This document shows, in pieces, positions 1-5,407 of a DNA stretch of 5,407 bases. Source of the DNA: Gammaproteobacteria bacterium (GTDB lineage: Bacteria; Pseudomonadota; Gammaproteobacteria; Steroidobacterales; SZUA-146); assembly GCA_013002925.1 (NCBI GenBank), contig JABDLQ010000293.1:1-5407 (forward strand), given 5' to 3'. A model generated the notes under the pieces. It searched no databases, had not been told where the DNA came from, and saw only the letters and a program-made list of their open reading frames with translations. The position numbers and the translations under genes are program-made. Position 1 is the stretch's first letter, and each line of letters starts with the position of its first letter.

Positions 1-75
1 TCTGGCACGGACTGCCGTGTTGCAAACCAAGCGCAGCGTTGCAAGCCGTACGCCACAGTTTTTGGGGGCGAAGGT

Positions 76-3000
76 ATGACAAACAATAATTTCTCGAATC
101 ATTTTTACGGTGTAATACGACAGATAGCGACAAGTTTTGCAGGACTGGCAGCATTGCTGTTTGCAACCTCTGTGCTGGGCGCGACCTCTGTCGATGGGGT
201 GTGGACGGACATACGGGCTGATCGCATTGCAGTAAAAGGCGTACGCGCGACGCAACCTGATCGTTACCGGACCGCCCGCGTTGATCTCAAACAACTTGCA
301 GCCACTCTCGCCAAGGCGCCATCGGAACGCAGTGGCAGCCCCGGTGTGTTGCTGACGCTGCCGATGCCGGATGGCTCGTTTCATGAGTTTCTGGTGACCA
401 ATTCACCAATAATGGAACCGGAGCTTGCCAAACAGTTCCCCGAAATCTCAACGTATCTTGCGGTGTCGACAGAAAACTCAGGGGTGAATGGACGCCTTGA
501 TATGACGCCGGCCGGGTTCCATGCCATTTTGTTTACACAGCACGGTACGGTTTACATTGATCCCTACCAGACCGGCAGCAATCTTGACTACATCGTGTAT
601 AACAAGCATGCGTACAACAAGCATCGCGAAGCTTATTATTGTGCGGTGACCGGCAAGAAGGTCGATGCCACACACAGCCCCCTTGAGCATGTACGCGTGC
701 CGGTTGGCACGCAGCGGCGCGACTACCGTTTGGCAGTTGCCGCAACGGGTGAATACACTGGCTTTCACGGTGGTAGCGTGGCTGCTGGTCAGGCGGCCAT
801 CGTCACAACGATAAACCGGGTGACGGGTATTTATGAGCGGGAGTTGTCGGTACGCCTCAACCTGGTGGCCAACAATAATCTGCTGGTCTACACAAACCCG
901 GCGACTGACCCCTACAGCAACACAGATCCCTTTGCGTTGCTGACACAAAATCAGGCCAATATCGATGCGGTTATTGGGTCTGCCAACTACGATGTGGGTC
1001 ATGTGTTTGGCACCGGGGGTGGTGGTCTTGCCAGTCTCGGCGTGGTGTGCAACAACTCGTTTAAGGCGCGGGGCGAAACCGGCTCAGGATCACCCATCGG
1101 CGATGCGTTCGACGTGGATTTTGTCGCGCATGAGTTAGGTCACCAGTTTGGGGGTAATCACACATTTAATGGCACTACAGGCAGCTGTGGTGGCGGTAAT
1201 CGCAATGCGTCGACCGCTTATGAACCGGGTAGTGGTTCAACAATTCAGGCCTATGCCGGCATCTGTGGCGCTGAGAATCTGCAGTCCAACAGCGATGATG
1301 TGTTTCACGGCATCAGTTTCGATGAAATGACAAGTTACGTCAGTGGTCCGGGGGCGTGTTTTACCAGCGTGGCCAGTGGCAATACACCCCCAACGGTCGA
1401 CGCCGGGCCTGGTTTCGTCGTACCGGCAAACACGCCGATATTGCTGCGCGCAAATGCGGTCAGTGACGCCAATGACCCCGGTTCTCAGCTCACCTATTCC
1501 TGGGAGCAGTTTGATCTGGGTGCCGCTTCGCCACCCAATACCGACAACGGCAATCGACCGATTTTCAGGTCCTTTGCGCCGCAACCAACCGATGTACGAT
1601 TTTTACCGAGAATGTCGGACCTGCTGGCTGGCACGACGACCCTTGGTGAGTCGTTGCCAACGACAAACCGCAATTTGACATTTCGTCTGACGGTGCGGGA
1701 TAACAACCCGGCCTCGGGTGGTGTCGATCACGACACGAAAGTGCTGACGGTTACAAATACGGCCGGCCCGTTTACCGTGACCAGCCAGAGCGCGCCGACC
1801 ACCTGGATGGCAGGCAGCACCCAAACAGTGAACTGGAATGTGGCTAATACCGATGCTGCGCCCGTCAATTGCGCCACCGTTGATGTGATTTATTCTGACG
1901 GCGGCTTTACCAACTTCTCTGGCTTGTCACTTGCGATGAACACAGCTAACGACGGTAGCGAAACGATTACCGTGCCGACAACGGCGACGACCACCGGTCG
2001 CATCATGGTGTGGTGCAGGACGGCCGATTTTTTCGCAATCAACGGCGCCAATATCACGATAGAAACCAGTGCACCGATGTGCGGCAACAGCCTGCTGGAT
2101 GCCGGCGAAACCTGCGATGATGGTAATAGTGCGGATGGCGATGGCTGTTCCGCGTTTTGCCAGGTTGAGCCCGGGTTCGATTGCACATTGCCGGTACCAC
2201 CGGTGACAGGTTCCAATGCCCTGCCGGACCCGAGTTTTGAAGCAGGATCACCCAACCCGGTCTGGACCGAGGCGTCGACCACTTTTGGAACGCCACTGTG
2301 CGATGCAGGTTGCGGAGTGGCAGGCGCTAATACCGGCAACTGGTGGGCCTGGTTTGGAGGCATTGCGGCCGCAGAGACCGGTTCGGTGGAACAAAGTTTT
2401 GTCATTGAGTCCGGGGACACGGAACTGAACTTTGCCCGGCGCATCGCGGCATGTGACAGTGCGTCTGATTTTGTCCGACTCAGGCTGGATGGCACGATTG
2501 TATGGTCCAAAAACGGGAGTGATGCGACATGCGGTCAGCCTGGCTATCAGACCGAATCCATCGATCTTGCCACCGCCCCCGGCGGACCCTACAACGACGA
2601 TGCGCCACACCTGATTCGCTTTGAATCGAGCATATTTGCCATCAATGGTGGTGGTAGCAATTTCTTTATCGACGATGTGCAGGTATTGCGCGGCGGCTCA
2701 CCGGCGGTACCCAGCAACTGTACGGTGCTGGGACCCGCCAATGACGATTTTGCCAATGCGTTTGTGATTGGTGAGGGATTTTTCCAGAACACTCTGGACG
2801 GGGCTACCGTGGATGGCAATAACAGTATCGATTCCGGTGCTGATGTCTGGTGGGCATACACAGCGTCGGCAGATGGAATACTGACCGTGAACACCTGCGA
2901 AACCCAGGAAGTTTTTGGTGTGGATACCGTTTTGTCGCTGCACCAAAATACCGGCGTTGCAGGTACGGCAGCCAATGAGACGTATGTCAACGATGATTAT

Positions 3001-3528
3001 CAGTCTAATGCCGGGGCGGCTTACCCGCCGTCGGCGTCGGCGGAGTGTGATCGTCCATTTTCGACAGTATTGGACGCTGCAATTGCCGGTGCCGTCAGCC
3101 TGGGTGAGGAAATCCTGATTCGGGTGTCGGAGTTTTCCGTTTTGGAGGGAGGCACTAGTGGAGAATACCAACTCGAAGTACGTCTGGATCCGTTTCCGGA
3201 TACCGATGGCGATGGGGTAAATGATTCCATCGACAATTGCATCCTGGTGGCGAATCCGGATCAGCGTGATTCCAATGGAGATGGTCACGGCAACGTGTGT
3301 GATTTTGACTACGATAACAACTGTACGGTCCAGTTTGCGGATTTGCCGATCTTTGCGGCAGCCTTTGGATCGGTTATCGGTGATGCCAACTACAATCCTG
3401 ACGTGGATCGTGATGGCGGCGGCGTGATCAACTTCCTGGATCTGGGTTTCGCCCCATTCAATTTTGCAAGCGCTTTCCTGCAAATGCCTGGGCCAAGTGC
3501 AACGGTATGTGTTCCCGGGCCAAGCTAA
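76..3528 (+). CDS. Secreted multidomain reprolysin-like (M12B-type) zinc metallopeptidase
   Basis: Exported zinc endopeptidase, probably acting on extracellular proteins; its substrate is unknown. Residues 1-35 look like a Sec signal peptide: Arg15, a hydrophobic core over about 17-34, and likely cleavage after VLG (33-35). Residues 36 to about 213 are propeptide-like. The catalytic domain runs about 216-430 and carries HELGHQFGGNH at 352-362, which fits HExxHxxGxxH: zinc ligands His352, His356 and His362, and catalytic Glu353. At the expected Met-turn (STIQAYAGIC) Gln391 sits where relatives have Met. Two Ig/PKD-like domains follow (about 436-563 and 566-665), then a DUF4215-like Cys-rich module (Cys669-Cys703), a jelly-roll-like module (714-871), a PPC-like module (889-1037), a thrombospondin-3 repeat (1042-1075) and two dockerin/EF-hand-like loops (1078-1089, 1111-1122). 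The ATG is chosen because the signal peptide follows it directly and no other start codon lies in frame to its left in the window. The frame is open to the left edge, so a more distal start is not excluded. The G-rich stretch at 64-68 is only a mediocre ribosome binding site. The protein is complete at its C-terminus. Catalytic family is confident; the accessory domain names are by motif resemblance. Confidence 0.93.
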   Translation: MTNNNFSNHFYGVIRQIATSFAGLAALLFATSVLGATSVDGVWTDIRADRIAVKGVRATQPDRYRTARVDLKQLAATLAKAPSERSGSPGVLLTLPMPDGSFHEFLVTNSPIMEPELAKQFPEISTYLAVSTENSGVNGRLDMTPAGFHAILFTQHGTVYIDPYQTGSNLDYIVYNKHAYNKHREAYYCAVTGKKVDATHSPLEHVRVPVGTQRRDYRLAVAATGEYTGFHGGSVAAGQAAIVTTINRVTGIYERELSVRLNLVANNNLLVYTNPATDPYSNTDPFALLTQNQANIDAVIGSANYDVGHVFGTGGGGLASLGVVCNNSFKARGETGSGSPIGDAFDVDFVAHELGHQFGGNHTFNGTTGSCGGGNRNASTAYEPGSGSTIQAYAGICGAENLQSNSDDVFHGISFDEMTSYVSGPGACFTSVASGNTPPTVDAGPGFVVPANTPILLRANAVSDANDPGSQLTYSWEQFDLGAASPPNTDNGNRPIFRSFAPQPTDVRFLPRMSDLLAGTTTLGESLPTTNRNLTFRLTVRDNNPASGGVDHDTKVLTVTNTAGPFTVTSQSAPTTWMAGSTQTVNWNVANTDAAPVNCATVDVIYSDGGFTNFSGLSLAMNTANDGSETITVPTTATTTGRIMVWCRTADFFAINGANITIETSAPMCGNSLLDAGETCDDGNSADGDGCSAFCQVEPGFDCTLPVPPVTGSNALPDPSFEAGSPNPVWTEASTTFGTPLCDAGCGVAGANTGNWWAWFGGIAAAETGSVEQSFVIESGDTELNFARRIAACDSASDFVRLRLDGTIVWSKNGSDATCGQPGYQTESIDLATAPGGPYNDDAPHLIRFESSIFAINGGGSNFFIDDVQVLRGGSPAVPSNCTVLGPANDDFANAFVIGEGFFQNTLDGATVDGNNSIDSGADVWWAYTASADGILTVNTCETQEVFGVDTVLSLHQNTGVAGTAANETYVNDDYQSNAGAAYPPSASAECDRPFSTVLDAAIAGAVSLGEEILIRVSEFSVLEGGTSGEYQLEVRLDPFPDTDGDGVNDSIDNCILVANPDQRDSNGDGHGNVCDFDYDNNCTVQFADLPIFAAAFGSVIGDANYNPDVDRDGGGVINFLDLGFAPFNFASAFLQMPGPSATVCVPGPS

Positions 3529-3549
3529 CCGCAGTTAACCGGTGAAATT

Positions 3550-3576
3550 AAAAACCCCGCTCACGCGGGGTTTTTT
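3550..3576 (+). terminator. Rho-independent terminator after the metallopeptidase gene
   Basis: An uninterrupted inverted repeat lies 21 bases after the TAA stop. AAAACCCCGC (3551-3560) pairs with GCGGGGTTTT (3565-3574) around a TCAC tetraloop, and the T run continues to 3576. The GC core is six pairs, followed directly by six T. The A run on the left arm means it could also work on the opposite strand, although no convergent gene is seen. It should separate transcription of the protease from the transporter downstream. Confidence 0.93.
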
Positions 3577-3590
3577 GTGCACTACAGGGT

Positions 3591-3616
3591 CGACCATTGA
3601 GGGAATGGTTTGGTCG
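3591..3616. repeat. Overlapping inverted repeats (alternative hairpins)
   Basis: Two perfect 6-bp inverted repeats share the same left segment. CGACCA (3591-3596) can pair with TGGTCG (3611-3616), while ACCATT (3593-3598) can pair with AATGGT (3604-3609) around a GAGGG loop. The two pairings are mutually exclusive. There is no T run after it, so it is not a terminator. It lies directly beside the hairpin repeat cluster and may be a flank of it. Confidence 0.5.
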
Positions 3617-3652
3617 TCCCCCACTCTGGTCCTTTCCCGGAGGGAAGGGATG
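3617..3652 (-). repeat. GC-rich intergenic hairpin repeat, unit 1
   Basis: First of two tandem units about 35 bases apart. It shares CTGGTCC, a C-rich arm, a G-rich arm and a terminal GGGATG with unit 2. The arms CCTTTCCC (3631-3638) and GGGAAGG (3642-3648) form an imperfect hairpin with one bulged T. Read on the minus strand the order is hairpin then a G-rich tail, the form of widespread proteobacterial intergenic repeats that I recall as CTCTCCC-GGGAGAGG followed by GGGTGAGGG. The family assignment is by resemblance. Confidence 0.7.
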
Positions 3653-3688
3653 CCCCAACCCTGGTCCTCCCCCAGAGGGGAGGGGATG
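3652..3688 (-). repeat. GC-rich intergenic hairpin repeat, unit 2
   Basis: Best-preserved unit of the cluster, abutting unit 1 in the same orientation. CCTCCCC (3666-3672) pairs perfectly with GGGGAGG (3677-3683) around a CAGA loop. The CCCTGGTCC segment (3659-3667) and the final GGGGATG correspond to the same positions in unit 1. On the minus strand the hairpin is followed by an A/G-rich tail ending in GGGGCATC. Confidence 0.75.
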
Positions 3689-3724
3689 GCCTCGTTGCCG
3701 CCCCGACAAGCCGATGGTATTCCC

Positions 3725-3761
3725 CCTCCCCTGCGGGGAAGGTTTAGGGCGAGAGGCAAAC
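3725..3761 (+). repeat. GC-rich intergenic hairpin repeat, unit 3 (inverted)
   Basis: This unit on the + strand lines up with the minus-strand reading of units 1 and 2: CCTCCCC (3725-3731), a TGC loop, GGGGAAGG (3735-3742) with one bulged A, then a tail of the AGGGCGAGAGG kind (3746-3756). It is therefore an inverted copy facing unit 2 across a spacer of about 36 bases (3689-3724), an arrangement like that of REP/BIME-type elements. Confidence 0.65.
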
Positions 3762-3789
3762 ATCCCCGAAGAGGTTAGGTGGAGTTCTG

Positions 3790-3810
3790 GATGCCCCACC
3801 CTGTCCCGGA
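3790..3810 (-). repeat. Truncated fourth copy of the intergenic repeat
   Basis: GATGCCCCACCCTG (3790-3803) closely matches GATGCCCCAACCCTG at the junction of units 1 and 2 (3650-3664), with one base missing. The following GTCCCGGA keeps only a trace of the hairpin arm. It is in the same orientation as units 1 and 2, and it ends the cluster about 90 bases before the transporter start. Confidence 0.5.
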
Positions 3811-3888
3811 CAAAGCATTTACATACGCAAAGTGTCGCTGGGCGCTACTATTTTGTAGACTCTTGCGATGCCTCATCTTCTCGCAATC

Positions 3889-3893
3889 AGGAG
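3889..3893 (+). promoter_or_regulatory. Ribosome binding site of the OPT transporter
   Basis: AGGAG lies six bases before the GTG at 3900-3902, near-ideal Shine-Dalgarno spacing. It decides the start. The GTG at 3898-3900 is followed at once by a TGA stop, and the next in-frame candidate codons downstream (TTG at codon 10 and TTG at codon 21) have no comparable site and would cut into the conserved N-terminal segment. Confidence 0.88.
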
Positions 3894-3899
3894 AACAGT

Positions 3900-5407
3900 G
3901 TGACCGACGACATTAAGACGCTTTCTTTGCCATCACCGGTCGTTGCCCCTGAGCGATTCTTGCCGGAGTTCACCGTCAAGGCTTTTTTTCTCGGAAGTAT
4001 TTTATCGATGTTGCTCGCTGCAGCGAATGCCTATATTGGCCTGCTGGTCGGACTCACTGTGTCTGCTTCGATTCCCGCCGCTGCCGTATCGATGGGGTTG
4101 CTGCGGTTGACACGCCGCTCCAATATTCTTGAAAACAATATGGTGCAAACGTCGGCTTCGGCCGGAGAGTCCCTGGTAGCCGGAATTATTTTTACGATTC
4201 CGGCACTCGTCATGATGGGGGCCTGGAGTGGTTATAGTTACGGGCCCATGGTTGCCATCGGGATCATCGGCGGCATCATGGGAGTGGCCTTTACGATACC
4301 ACTACGCCGCGCGTTGATTGTCGAAGCGCAGCTCAAATTTCCCGAAGGGGTGGCTACCGCCGAAGTGCTGAAAACGGGCGGTATCGAGACCGACGCGTCA
4401 CATCACACTGCCGAAAAAGCTGAATCGGGTGAGGGTTTCAGACTGTTGCTGAAAGCGGCCGGGATTGGCGCAGCGTTCAAGTTACTGGAGTCCGGCCTGG
4501 GTGTGTTCGCGGGCGCAGTGGCATCCACAAAAGCTTTTTTCGGTGGCAACTACCTGTTCACTGGCAACATCACCCTGAGTCCGGCGCTGATTGGCGTCGG
4601 CTACATCGTCGGTCTGAACATCGCAGTACTGGTATTTCTTGGCGGCGTAATTGGCACCCTGATCACGGTACCGTTGAACTGGGCGTTCAATCACGAGGCG
4701 ATCACAGTAGCGGCCGGCATCGACGGGGCAAAAGCCTGGTCGGAAATGACTGTGACCGAATGGGGTGCATTAGCCGGCGCTTCGTGGCAGCAAGCCCGGC
4801 GCATCGGTGTGGGCGCCATGATGATCGGTGGTTTGTGGTCACTGATTGCGCTGACAAAACCGCTGGTCGCCGGGGTCAAGGCGAGCCTTGAAGCCTACCG
4901 GGTCAGTCGCCAGGCGGGTGCCAAAGCAGTGCTGCGCACCGAATTTGATACTCCGATCAATATGGTCGCGCTGGTCGTTCTGGTCATGATCGTGCCGATC
5001 TACCTGGTGTTTCACTATGCACTTGGAGATTATCCCGATAAAGAAATGATCGCTGCGGTCATGACTGTGCTGATGATTGTATTTGGCTTTATTTTTTCGT
5101 CGGTTGCCGGTTACATGGCGGGGCTCGTTGGCAGTTCCAACAATCCGATCTCGGGTGTCACCATCGCCACCGTGGTTGTGTCTGCGTTGTTGCTGTTACA
5201 GATTATGGGTAATGAAGGGCTGGCTGCGACGCTCGGGCCCATTGCGGTGATCTATCTGGCCGGATTGATTTGCTCGGCCGCGGCAATTGCCGGCGACAAT
5301 ATGCAGGATCTCAAATGTGGCCATGTGGTCGGTTCTACACCGTGGCGGCAACAGGCGTTTCAGATCGTGGGCGTGGTCTCTGCCGCGTTGATCATTCCAT
5401 TTATTCT
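3900..5407 (+). CDS. OPT family oligopeptide transporter (3' end beyond the window)
   Basis: Inner-membrane secondary transporter of the oligopeptide transporter (OPT/YSL) superfamily, bacterial type. Members are thought to import small peptides or related compounds, probably with protons; the actual substrate here cannot be read from sequence. The first 502 codons are visible. The protein starts with a soluble stretch, then LPEFTVKAFFLG (21-32) and a long hydrophobic segment with AAANAYIGLLVGLTVSASIP (40-59). Conserved-looking family motifs follow: NILENNMVQTSASAGES (75-91), KFPEGVATAEVLK (146-158), GSSNNPISGVTI (411-422) and GDNMQDLK (465-472) followed by GH and TPWRQQ (480-485). About twelve hydrophobic stretches are visible, and a polar loop at 159-180 is rich in His, Glu and Lys. 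Bacterial members usually have roughly 600-700 residues, so about the last 100-200 are missing. Position 473 is Cys in LKCGH, where I recall Thr as usual; this is a minor variant. The GTG start is set by the AGGAG site. The frame shows no interruption. Confidence 0.95.
   Translation, partial: MTDDIKTLSLPSPVVAPERFLPEFTVKAFFLGSILSMLLAAANAYIGLLVGLTVSASIPAAAVSMGLLRLTRRSNILENNMVQTSASAGESLVAGIIFTIPALVMMGAWSGYSYGPMVAIGIIGGIMGVAFTIPLRRALIVEAQLKFPEGVATAEVLKTGGIETDASHHTAEKAESGEGFRLLLKAAGIGAAFKLLESGLGVFAGAVASTKAFFGGNYLFTGNITLSPALIGVGYIVGLNIAVLVFLGGVIGTLITVPLNWAFNHEAITVAAGIDGAKAWSEMTVTEWGALAGASWQQARRIGVGAMMIGGLWSLIALTKPLVAGVKASLEAYRVSRQAGAKAVLRTEFDTPINMVALVVLVMIVPIYLVFHYALGDYPDKEMIAAVMTVLMIVFGFIFSSVAGYMAGLVGSSNNPISGVTIATVVVSALLLLQIMGNEGLAATLGPIAVIYLAGLICSAAAIAGDNMQDLKCGHVVGSTPWRQQAFQIVGVVSAALIIPFI

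Larger units (their letters stand above)
3529..3899. other. Intergenic region with terminator and hairpin repeat cluster
   Basis: This gap of about 370 bases holds no convincing gene. Short open frames exist on both strands around 3535-3799, but they run through the terminator and the GC-rich hairpin repeats and encode low-complexity Pro/Gly/Arg-rich sequence. In order it contains the terminator, a pair of overlapping inverted repeats (3591-3616), repeat units at 3617-3688 and 3725-3761, a truncated unit at 3790-3810, and about 90 bases of more ordinary leader before the transporter start. No clear sigma-70 promoter was found: TTTACA (3818-3823) and TACTAT (3846-3851) are 22 bases apart, which is too far for a standard pair. 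Confidence 0.8.

Noticed and set aside
478..1002. Open frame of 174 codons on the minus strand inside the protease gene
   Set aside because: It lies wholly within a well-supported coding region on the other strand, has no recognisable domain, and its product has the Arg/His/Cys-rich look of an antisense shadow.
1890..3483. Long minus-strand open frames (206 and 261 codons) opposite the second half of the protease
   Set aside because: The plus frame carries recognisable domains across the whole stretch. The minus frames match no family I know and lack ribosome binding sites that would support them.
3617..3761. Possible CRISPR array
   Set aside because: The units are hairpin repeats with no unique spacers of constant length, they occur in both orientations, and no cas gene is near.
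3535..3799. Short open frames on both strands after the protease
   Set aside because: They read through the terminator hairpin and the GC-rich repeats, and encode repetitive Pro/Gly/Arg-rich sequence.
3818..3851. Candidate sigma-70 promoter of the transporter (TTTACA and TACTAT)
   Set aside because: The spacer is 22 bases and the -10 box matches at only four of six positions. No better pair was found in this stretch.
3845..3858. Small inverted repeat CTAC-TATTTT-GTAG before the transporter as an operator
   Set aside because: A 4-bp arm is expected by chance at this scale and nothing else supports regulator binding.

Overview
The window contains one complete large secreted-protein gene, one gene cut off by the right edge, and an intergenic stretch of about 370 bases between them. 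Both genes are on the + strand. Base composition is moderately GC-rich by eye. The protein families (a reprolysin-like metallopeptidase with a thrombospondin-3/dockerin-like tail, and a bacterial-type OPT transporter) and the style of the intergenic repeats suggest a Gram-negative proteobacterium, most likely a free-living gammaproteobacterium. This placement is inferred from family recollection and no marker gene supports it.

Layout. Bases 1-75 are a short leader region with two TTGCAA boxes. Bases 76-3528 encode a 1150-residue exported zinc metallopeptidase of the metzincin (M12B/reprolysin-like) type. Its order is signal peptide, propeptide-like region, catalytic domain, two Ig/PKD-like domains, a Cys-rich DUF4215-like module, a jelly-roll-like module, a PPC-like module, a thrombospondin type 3 calcium-binding repeat and a dockerin-like pair of EF-hand loops. 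A strong intrinsic terminator follows at 3550-3576. Bases 3591-3810 hold a cluster of GC-rich hairpin repeats: two tandem units in one orientation, one in the opposite orientation and one truncated. From 3900 to the window end lies the first 502 codons of an OPT-family oligopeptide transporter, starting at GTG behind a good ribosome binding site.

Relationship of the genes. They are separated by a terminator and a repeat cluster, so they are probably not co-transcribed. Extracellular proteolysis followed by oligopeptide import is a plausible functional pairing, but adjacency is the only evidence.

The most notable observation is in the protease. The zinc-binding motif is intact, but the position where this family normally carries the Met-turn methionine appears to be glutamine (Gln391). 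I see no novel multi-gene system, RNA gene, CRISPR array or insertion sequence.
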